Shown here: piece after piece, positions 1-5,137 of the stretch
How the letters are laid out: each line of letters opens with the position of its first letter
Numbering within the stretch: position 1 is the stretch's first letter
DNA from: Gammaproteobacteria bacterium
GTDB lineage: Bacteria; Pseudomonadota; Gammaproteobacteria; Steroidobacterales; GCA-2729495
Assembly (NCBI GenBank): GCA_030429685.1
Contig: JAUIEY010000135.1
Location: forward strand, 1-5,602
Direction of reading: 5' to 3'
DNA: 5,602 bases
The notes under the pieces: model-generated
Databases searched by the model: none
The model's input: only the letters and a program-made list of their open reading frames with translations
Told to the model about the DNA's origin: nothing
Translations under genes and position numbers: made by a program

Positions 1-1113
1 AGTGCCGCCGACCAGGTGCTGGGGCTGGAGGTCGTCAGTGGCGACGGCAAAATACTGCGCACCGGTCATGCTGCGTTTCGTGGCGGCAAACCTTTTTATC
101 GTGCTCACGGCCCGGATCTGACCGGCCTGTTTTTACATGACAGCGGCGCGCTGGGCATTAAGACCGAGGCTACCTTCAGGCTCATTGAAATGCCTGCTTA
201 CACCGAGTGCCTGTCATTTGCATTTACCGATGCGCAGTCGGCGGCCGCGGCACTGTCGCAGATCGGGCGCGCCGATGCGGCCGAAGAGATCTATGTGCTG
301 GATCCCGAGACTACGGCGCGCAACATGCAAAGTGGCACGCTTGCCAGCGACGCGCGGCGTCTGGGCGATATTGTGACCGGGCAGCGCAATCTGCTGGCCG
401 GTATCAAAGCCGGCATCGGCGTGGTCGTGGCCGGTAAAAAGCTGGTGCCGGCGCATGCCCATTCGCTGCATCTGGCCTGTGCGGCCCGCAGCGACAGCGC
501 AGTGCAGGCTGACGCGGCTATCTGCCGGCGCCTGGCCGCGCAACAGGGCGGCCAGGAAATACCCAATTCGATTCCCCTGGCGGCGCGGGCGGCACCATTC
601 GACAATCTGAACGGCGCGGTGGGTCCGGCCGGCGAGCGCTGGGCGGCGCTGAATGCCAAGGTGCCGCACAGCGATGTCCGGCCGCTCATCGAACAGTTCG
701 ATGCCTTGCAGGCCGCGCATCAAAGCAAACTCGATGAACTGAATATTCGCGTTTCCACGCTGTTTACCGCCATGCAGACGCATATTTTCAGTTTTGAAGT
801 GGTATTCCACTGGTTCGATGAATGGCTGCCAATGCATAAGGAGGTGCCCGAAGCGGACTATCTGGGCCGTTTGCAAAAGCCGCAACCGAATCCGGCCGCC
901 ACCGCGTATGTGCACGAGATACGCGAGGCAACACTGCAGCTGTTCGATCAGCTCGGCGTCGCCTCTAACCAGATTGGCCGAGCCTATCCGTTTATGGAAA
1001 GACTCGATCCTGACGTGGCGCAATTAATGAGCTCACTCAAACACGAACTTGATCCGCAGGGACTCATGAATCCCGGCGCGCTGGGTCTGGCGCGCTCCGA
1101 CAAGCAGGCTTAG
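1..1113 (+). CDS. FAD-linked oxidase, GlcD/D-lactate dehydrogenase-like, C-terminal part (5' end outside window)
   Basis: The reading frame is open from base 1 to the TAG at 1111-1113, giving 370 visible residues. The first codons read as coding (SAADQVLGLEVV), so the GTG at 16 is an internal Val and not a start. The opening part is the end of a PCMH-type FAD-binding domain: VLGLEVVSGDG at residues 6-16, then GPDLTGLFLHDSGALGIKTE near residues 37-56, which matches the DLTGLF..sGtLGI.tea.LRL signature of the family. The rest fits the FAD-oxidase C-terminal domain and ends with LDPQGLMNPGALGL, the DP.G..NPG tail common to GlcD-like enzymes. Family members oxidise 2-hydroxy acids or related alcohols with bound FAD. 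The substrate cannot be read from the sequence. The usual EHGIG motif of glycolate and D-lactate oxidases is absent; SNQIGRAYPF occupies the corresponding region. The UbiD-family gene follows on the same strand after 190 bases. Family confidence is high and substrate unknown. Confidence 0.88.
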   Translation, partial: SAADQVLGLEVVSGDGKILRTGHAAFRGGKPFYRAHGPDLTGLFLHDSGALGIKTEATFRLIEMPAYTECLSFAFTDAQSAAAALSQIGRADAAEEIYVLDPETTARNMQSGTLASDARRLGDIVTGQRNLLAGIKAGIGVVVAGKKLVPAHAHSLHLACAARSDSAVQADAAICRRLAAQQGGQEIPNSIPLAARAAPFDNLNGAVGPAGERWAALNAKVPHSDVRPLIEQFDALQAAHQSKLDELNIRVSTLFTAMQTHIFSFEVVFHWFDEWLPMHKEVPEADYLGRLQKPQPNPAATAYVHEIREATLQLFDQLGVASNQIGRAYPFMERLDPDVAQLMSSLKHELDPQGLMNPGALGLARSDKQA

Positions 1114-1163
1114 CACCGTCCTCTCCGGCTATTTTTCCCCCTCAGAAAATGGAGAGGGCGGTG
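1114..1163 (+). terminator. Strong hairpin directly after the FAD oxidase stop; possible terminator without U-tract
   Basis: The arm 1114-1126 (CACCGTCCTCTCC) pairs with 1151-1163 (GGAGAGGGCGGTG) over 13 positions, with one T-G wobble and no mismatch. Inside the 24-base loop, ATTTT (1131-1135) can pair with AAAAT (1146-1150), adding an upper stem above a 4-base bulge. The left arm starts at the first base after the TAG stop. No run of T follows on either strand, so it is not a classical Rho-independent terminator. It could still end transcription, protect the 3' end of the mRNA, or be a repeat-type hairpin. The pairing is seen directly; the role is inferred. Confidence 0.5.
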
Positions 1164-1204
1164 CGATTCTGTCGGCTGCGGCCCATCGTTCGCAGCAGCT
1201 CACT

Positions 1205-1230
1205 TGTTATAACGGAACCGCTGGTCGGTT
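1205..1230 (+). promoter_or_regulatory. Candidate extended -10 promoter with an adjoining inverted repeat, upstream of the UbiD-family gene
   Basis: TGTTATAAC at 1205-1213 reads as an extended -10 element (TGn followed by TATAAC). No good -35 hexamer lies 16-18 bases upstream, as is common for extended -10 promoters. Transcription would begin near base 1220, leaving a leader of roughly 80 bases before the ATG at 1304. A perfect 5-bp inverted repeat, AACCG (1216-1220) and CGGTT (1226-1230), covers the predicted start point and could be an operator half-site pair or a small hairpin. A single motif match in a 190-base gap can occur by chance. Confidence 0.3.
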
Positions 1231-1291
1231 GGCTCTGCACCGTTGCTTGTTGCCGTTCTCCTGAAATCCTAATGTTTTGGCCTCGCAAGCC

Positions 1292-1298
1292 AGGGGGG
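1292..1298 (+). promoter_or_regulatory. Ribosome binding site that fixes the start of the UbiD-family gene
   Basis: AGGGGGG at 1292-1298 lies 5 bases before the ATG at 1304, a good Shine-Dalgarno position. It lies inside the longer frame that would begin at TTG 1277, which itself has no purine-rich sequence at a suitable distance. The ATG at 1304 is therefore preferred. Confidence 0.65.
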
Positions 1299-1303
1299 CA
1301 GTC

Positions 1304-2794
1304 ATGACCAAACCAGTTTTCGATTCAATGCGCGACTATCTGGACGCACTCGAGTCCCGGGGTTTGGTGGTCAGCTTTGATGGGGTTGATCAGGATGCTT
1401 ATGAAGCTACTGCAATCATGTACCAGCTGGTCGACGAGTTCGGCAAATACGAGGCGCCGGCAGTAGTTTTCCGCAACATCAAAATTGACGGCACGGTGCA
1501 CCCAGGGCCGGTGATCGCCAATCCCGAAGGTCATCTCAATACCGAGGCGCTGCTGCTGGGTACGCCGCAGGATCCGCGGGACGTGCAGGAGACATACCGT
1601 CTTGCCACCGCTGCGATGCTGGAGTTGCTGGAGCAGAATGCCGGCCAATGGCCTGCCATTCCGCCGCACGAAATCGCGGCTGCCGCCGCGCCATGCAAGC
1701 AGGTCAGGCTGACCGGCGACGCCATTGATATCACCCGCTTTGCGTTTATGCAGGGCAACCCGGGCGATGGCGGGGCGTATATTAATACCGCCTCGGTGGT
1801 AACCGGCGATGCAGAGCTAGGCGTCAATCTTGGTACCTACCGCTGCCAGATCAAGGGCCCGCGCAAGATCATGGTTAATTTTGTGTGCGGCCAGACCGGC
1901 CGGCGCATGCTGGACGCAGCCCGAGAGCGCGGCGAGGACTCGATACCGGTGGCACTGGTCATCGGTCAGGACCCGATGACATGGATGATAAGCAGCTCGC
2001 GGGTGCCGTCGCGGGTTCGTGATCGCGGCCCCATTGATGAGCTGGCCATAGCGGGCGGCATCCGTGGCAGGGCCATTGACGTGGTACTGACCGAAGACGG
2101 CAATTTCCGGGTGCCCGCGCATGCGGAAATGGTGCTTGAAGGCACCGTGGATCTGCACAACCTGGAGGCCGAAGGACCGTACCATGAAATGTTCGGTTAC
2201 ATGGGCATCCCGGTGGAAAAAAACTACGTGATGACGGTCAACACGGTAACCCATCGCGAGTCGCCGTGGATGTTCAACAGCTTCACCGGCGTCACGCGCG
2301 AATACATCACCGCGCCGCAACGGGCCGACAGTCTGTATCAGCTGCGCAAAGCTTTCCCGCAGGTGGTGGACTACAACACGCCGGCCGACTCGCCCGGGTT
2401 TGTTTACATCAGCATTAAAAAGGATGCGCCGGGTCAGGCTTTCAAAATTGCCGAAAGCACCGCCAAGTACAATGTATTTGGCCGCGTTGTGGTGGTGGTG
2501 GATGACGATATCGATATTCAGGATTCTGCCGCGGTGCGTTTCGCCATCGGTTCGCGCTGGCAGCCGGCAACCGCACAGAAAATATTCGAAGGGCGCAGGG
2601 CCTTTGCGCTGGATCCGGCTTCGCCGGACCGCTCAACCACCAGCAAAATTATTATTGATGCCACCCGGCAGTGGCCTGAGGAAGGCGGCCCGCCGTTTTA
2701 TCAGGAACTGAATCGCGCGGTTTTCGAGCGCGCCGCGCCGGATGCGGTGCAAAAGGTGGTCCAAAAATGGCCCGACAAACTGCTCAGGACGTAG
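1304..2794 (+). CDS. UbiD-family prenylated-FMN-dependent (de)carboxylase
   Basis: The product is 496 residues, a normal length for the family. UbiD-like enzymes use prenylated FMN, a metal and K+ to add or remove CO2 on aromatic or alpha,beta-unsaturated acids in the cytoplasm; a UbiX-type enzyme makes the cofactor. The cofactor-site block NLGTYR gives N175 and R180, with the same spacing as N168 and R173 of Aspergillus niger Fdc1. DELAIAGG gives E246 and EGPYHE gives E290 and E295; the 44-residue step from E246 to E290 equals that from E233 to E277 in Fdc1, so the metal Glu and both catalytic acids appear present. The exception is the metal His (H191 in Fdc1): the ungapped equivalent is T198 in CGQTGRR, and no His lies nearby. 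The C-terminal half has typical SFTGVTREY and VVVVVDDDIDI segments. Substrate is not assignable; chain features such as GTYRCQIKGPRKI suggest a catabolic branch, not the ubiquinone enzyme. Its 3' end overlaps the convergent oxidoreductase by 11 bases. Confidence 0.93.
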   Translation: MTKPVFDSMRDYLDALESRGLVVSFDGVDQDAYEATAIMYQLVDEFGKYEAPAVVFRNIKIDGTVHPGPVIANPEGHLNTEALLLGTPQDPRDVQETYRLATAAMLELLEQNAGQWPAIPPHEIAAAAAPCKQVRLTGDAIDITRFAFMQGNPGDGGAYINTASVVTGDAELGVNLGTYRCQIKGPRKIMVNFVCGQTGRRMLDAARERGEDSIPVALVIGQDPMTWMISSSRVPSRVRDRGPIDELAIAGGIRGRAIDVVLTEDGNFRVPAHAEMVLEGTVDLHNLEAEGPYHEMFGYMGIPVEKNYVMTVNTVTHRESPWMFNSFTGVTREYITAPQRADSLYQLRKAFPQVVDYNTPADSPGFVYISIKKDAPGQAFKIAESTAKYNVFGRVVVVVDDDIDIQDSAAVRFAIGSRWQPATAQKIFEGRRAFALDPASPDRSTTSKIIIDATRQWPEEGGPPFYQELNRAVFERAAPDAVQKVVQKWPDKLLRT

Positions 2795-3794
2795 GCGGAT
2801 TCACGGCCACCAGCGTTTTGCCGATGTTGTTGCCGTCAACGAGTTTCTCGAACAGCGCGGGCAGGTTTTCCAGACCATCCACACTGTCCTCCACATAGTT
2901 GAGCTGGCCTGAGCTGATCAGCGGCACAAGTTCGTCCACAAATTCCTGATAGCGCGGCATGAAATCGAACACCACCAGTCCGCTCAGTTGCGCGCGTTTG
3001 GCTATGATCGCGCCCGCGTTGACAGGATGTTTGCCCTGCGCCTCGCCGTGGTACGCGTCCACCAGTCCGCAGAGCACGCCGCGTGCGTAGGGTTGCGCCA
3101 GTGACAGCGCCAGCATGGTCATCTCCGCTGATACATTCTCATGAAACACGGTCAGGCCGTCAGGCAGGGCAGCACTGAGTTGTTCGGTCCAGTTGTCTGA
3201 CTTGTAATCAATGCAGGCATCGAAACCGTAGGTATTACAAACCAGCTCGCACTTGGTGCTGCCGCCGGCAACTCCGACTACTTTTTGCGCGCCGTATACG
3301 CGCGCCAGCTGGCCGAAAGTGCCACCCACCGGACCGGCAGCGGCGTTCACCAGCACGACATCGCCCTGGGTCACTTTGGCCAGGTGTTTGGCGCTGGCCC
3401 ACGCCGTCACGCCTGGCATTCCCAGTACACCGACATAGGCGCTTAACGGCGCCCTGTCGGGATCAATTTTGTAGAATTTGCCGGCGGGCAACGCGGCTAT
3501 TTCTTCCCACCCGGCATCGCCATACGCCCAGTCGCCTGCGGCAAAGCCTGCACAGCGGCTTTCGATCACCTGGCCGACAACTGACGTGGGCGGCGACTCC
3601 AGCATCGGTTCAGGTACCGGGAAGCCGAAATGCCGGCCGCGGAGCGCAATGCCGGAGTACGGGTCTACCGACACATAAGCCACCTGCACGAGTATGCCGT
3701 TCTCGGGACAGTCCGGCGTCGCGACATCAGCCACGGTAAAATCCGTGGCGCGAGGCTTGTGATCAATGACGTGCCTGGTGACAACCCGTTGCAT
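2784..3794 (-). CDS. Zinc-less MDR-superfamily NADP-dependent oxidoreductase (CurA/2-alkenal reductase/LTB4 12-dehydrogenase type)
   Basis: The product is 336 residues, the usual length for this group. VSVDPY (41-46) and MPGVTAW (126-132) are family landmarks. The Rossmann fold carries NAAAGPVGGTFGQLA (150-164), close to the usual AA.GAVG...GQ.AK. AGGSTKCELV (176-185) matches the AG...K...L segment that contacts the NADPH phosphate side. NIGKTLV (323-329) is the normal C-terminal motif. No structural-zinc Cys cluster or catalytic-zinc set is visible, so it belongs to the zinc-independent branch, which reduces the C=C bond of enals and enones with NADPH in the cytoplasm. The usual ENVGGE is ENVSAE here (219-224). 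The ATG at 3794 has GGAG (3801-3804) 6 bases upstream. The gene converges on and overlaps the UbiD-family gene by 11 bases, and diverges from the SnoaL-like gene. Family is confident; substrate unknown. Confidence 0.9.
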   Translation of the reverse strand: MQRVVTRHVIDHKPRATDFTVADVATPDCPENGILVQVAYVSVDPYSGIALRGRHFGFPVPEPMLESPPTSVVGQVIESRCAGFAAGDWAYGDAGWEEIAALPAGKFYKIDPDRAPLSAYVGVLGMPGVTAWASAKHLAKVTQGDVVLVNAAAGPVGGTFGQLARVYGAQKVVGVAGGSTKCELVCNTYGFDACIDYKSDNWTEQLSAALPDGLTVFHENVSAEMTMLALSLAQPYARGVLCGLVDAYHGEAQGKHPVNAGAIIAKRAQLSGLVVFDFMPRYQEFVDELVPLISSGQLNYVEDSVDGLENLPALFEKLVDGNNIGKTLVAVNPPTS

Positions 3795-3805
3795 GAATAT
3801 CTCCG

Positions 3806-3839
3806 TAGAATAGCGGTGGTGCGAGATGGTTTTATTCTA
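3806..3839. promoter_or_regulatory. Perfect 7-bp inverted repeat in the divergent promoter gap
   Basis: TAGAATA (3806-3812) and TATTCTA (3833-3839) are exact inverted copies with a 20-base spacer. They sit in the 70-base gap between the divergent oxidoreductase and SnoaL-like genes. The right arm read on the + strand (TATTCT, 3833-3838) could be a -10 element for the SnoaL-like gene, with a start near 3845. The left arm gives the same hexamer on the - strand, but it lies too close to the oxidoreductase's ribosome site (3801-3804) to be a convenient -10. A regulator operator is another option. No good -35 accompanies either arm, so the functional call is weak. Confidence 0.3.
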
Positions 3840-3864
3840 ACTTGAGTTGAGGCGGACACGAGTC

Positions 3865-4404
3865 ATGTCATCTAATAACCTGCGTCTGTTAGTTTGTTTA
3901 ACAGCAATATTTGCTGCTGTCCCGGCCGGTGCAGAGCCCGAAGTCATGGACGTCAGCCGCAATGCTGATCACGCTGCCATGCAGGCGCAGCTGGAAGGAG
4001 TCATAGACGCCTACAACGCTGCCGACCCGGATGCCTTCAGATCTGCCTACACCGAAGATGCCTGGGTTATTTCCATGCGACGGCCCATCAAGGCATCACG
4101 CGAGGAAATCGGCGCTGCGTTCACCCCCGGTATGTCGCAGTATGTGTTTAAGACTGAACTCCGAGTGCTGGACGTGGAGGTGCACGGCGATATCGCGTAT
4201 ATGATCGGCCGCAGCACGCTCACCGGTGAGCCGCGTGAGGGAGCGACCGTGCCGGCCTTTGTCGAAAAGCGCATCTATACGGCTATTTTTAAACGGGTCA
4301 GCGGCGCGTGGTTGATCCATCGTCACATGGAGTCGACCTCGCCGGTGACTGATGCTGAGGTGCCGGCTATGTTTAAAAGCCCGGCGAACGACGACGGCTC
4401 CTGA
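3865..4404 (+). CDS. Exported SnoaL/NTF2-like (DUF4440-type) protein
   Basis: The product is 179 residues. Residues 1-23 form a Sec signal peptide: a short n-region with one Arg, a hydrophobic stretch LLVCLTAIFAAVPAG, and a likely cleavage after AGA (A23) before EPE. The Cys at 11 is not in a lipobox, so a lipoprotein is unlikely. The mature part is one NTF2-like cone domain: a helix with AAMQAQLEGVIDAYNAADPD followed by AFRSAYTEDAWVI (about 37-69), then beta strands, and a final KRVSGAWLIHRHMESTSP strand (143-160) typical of DUF4440/SnoaL-like members. Such domains bind small hydrophobic ligands or act as isomerases; some have no known activity, and no function can be assigned here. The ATG at 3865 is chosen over an in-frame TTG at 3847. 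GAGG at 3849-3852 is the only purine-rich site and lies 12 bases away, rather far, so initiation may be weak. It diverges from the oxidoreductase gene and converges on the MarC gene. Confidence 0.8.
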   Translation: MSSNNLRLLVCLTAIFAAVPAGAEPEVMDVSRNADHAAMQAQLEGVIDAYNAADPDAFRSAYTEDAWVISMRRPIKASREEIGAAFTPGMSQYVFKTELRVLDVEVHGDIAYMIGRSTLTGEPREGATVPAFVEKRIYTAIFKRVSGAWLIHRHMESTSPVTDAEVPAMFKSPANDDGS

Positions 4405-4460
4405 ACCTCCAGCAGTATTGCACCGAGCCGTGGCCACGGGCCGCGCACATGGCCGTCGTC
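4390..4460. terminator. Inverted repeat spanning both convergent stop codons; possible bidirectional terminator
   Basis: GACGACGGC (4390-4398) is the exact inverse of GCCGTCGTC (4452-4460). The arms flank the short space between the SnoaL-like stop (4402-4404) and the MarC stop (4459-4461), and the right arm covers two bases of the MarC stop. Inside lies a second perfect 12-base palindrome, CCGTGGCCACGG (4428-4439). The symmetric placement between convergent genes suits a shared terminator, but there is no U-tract on either side. The repeat is seen; the role is inferred. Confidence 0.4.
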
Positions 4461-5073
4461 AGGGTACCGTCTGCAACCATTTCTCAATGCCCAGGGCATT
4501 CATAATAAGTTCGACCGAGAACGCCGCCAGAATCATGCCCATTACCCGGGTCAGAATGGAGGCACCGGCGGCGCCGATGATGCGGATAATGCGTTCGGCG
4601 GCCAGCAACAGGAGTAATGTTATGCCCAGAACTGCCAGCATGATGCCTGCGGTAACGATTTGCACCGCAACCGGGTAGACGTAGTTGTCGGTGAGCAATA
4701 TCACCGCCAGTATTGCGCCGGGCGTTGCGGTGGCGGGTATGGCGAGGGGAAATACCGCCATGTCATGGTCCGGGTCCTTGCGCGTCTGCTGTGAACCGGC
4801 GCCAAAAATCATCTGCAGTCCGAACAGAAACAGGATGATGCCGCCGCCAAACTGAAACGAGATCAGGCGGATGCCCATGGCGCTGAGAATTATCTGGCCG
4901 ATCACGATCGCGCCAAGCAATACCGCTGCCGCGTAGCCGACCGCCTTAAAAGCAGTGCGACGGCGCTCAGCGGGCGAAAGCTGGGCGGTGAGGGCCGCAA
5001 ACAGCGCCATGGTGCCGATAGGATCTATGGTCGCCCAGATAATCAGGGCGTCCTGAATATATTTGTCTAGCAT
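4459..5073 (-). CDS. MarC family (UPF0056) integral membrane protein
   Basis: The product is 204 residues, the normal size for MarC/YchE/YhgN-type proteins. About six hydrophobic helices can be seen near residues 5-25, 44-64, 70-91, 108-128, 135-158 and 175-195, so it sits in the inner membrane. Family landmarks are DPIG near the end of helix 1 (17-20), SPAERRRTAFKAV (33-45), FGGGIILFLFGLQMIFG (75-91), VFPLAIP (107-113) followed by TPGAI (117-121), and the closing RVMGMILAAFSVELIMNAL (176-194). The usual DPxGN motif reads DPIGT here. The family was once linked to multiple antibiotic resistance through its neighbour marRAB, but a transport substrate is not firmly established. The ATG at 5073 has GAGG (5079-5082) 5 bases upstream. 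A PH-domain gene ends 64 bases upstream on the same strand, so the two may be co-transcribed. The 3' end faces the SnoaL-like gene. Confidence 0.92.
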   Translation of the reverse strand: MLDKYIQDALIIWATIDPIGTMALFAALTAQLSPAERRRTAFKAVGYAAAVLLGAIVIGQIILSAMGIRLISFQFGGGIILFLFGLQMIFGAGSQQTRKDPDHDMAVFPLAIPATATPGAILAVILLTDNYVYPVAVQIVTAGIMLAVLGITLLLLLAAERIIRIIGAAGASILTRVMGMILAAFSVELIMNALGIEKWLQTVP

Positions 5074-5137
5074 TTGCGCCTCGTGTGCAACAGCAGCCTA
5101 GCATAGCAGCGGGTGGGAACCAGCGGCCATGTGAGTG

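Noticed and set aside
214..1023. A 269-residue open frame on the - strand, antisense to the FAD oxidase.
   Set aside because: It lies wholly inside a gene with clear family motifs, its composition (many His, Arg and Gln) is that of an antisense shadow in GC-rich DNA, and no domain is recognisable.
1277..1303. TTG 1277 as the start of the UbiD-family gene, adding nine residues.
   Set aside because: The strong AGGGGGG ribosome site sits inside this extension and points to ATG 1304; the added residues do not resemble the family's N-terminus.
1817..2320. A 167-residue open frame on the - strand, antisense to the UbiD-family gene.
   Set aside because: It covers the conserved prFMN and metal-site codons of the + strand gene, is rich in His and Arg, and has no recognisable fold.
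3847..3864. TTG 3847 as the start of the SnoaL-like gene, adding MRRTRV before the signal peptide.
   Set aside because: No ribosome site precedes it. The extra Arg pair would make a more positive n-region, so it is not excluded, but there is no Tat consensus and ATG 3865 is the simpler start.
3895..3897. Cys 11 of the SnoaL-like protein as a lipoprotein lipobox Cys.
   Set aside because: The residue before Cys is Val, not Gly, Ala or Ser, and the hydrophobic stretch continues beyond it to a good AGA cleavage site.
4352..4678. A 108-residue + strand frame across the SnoaL-like and MarC 3' ends.
   Set aside because: It overlaps two well-supported genes, has no ribosome site or domain, and its composition matches an out-of-frame reading.
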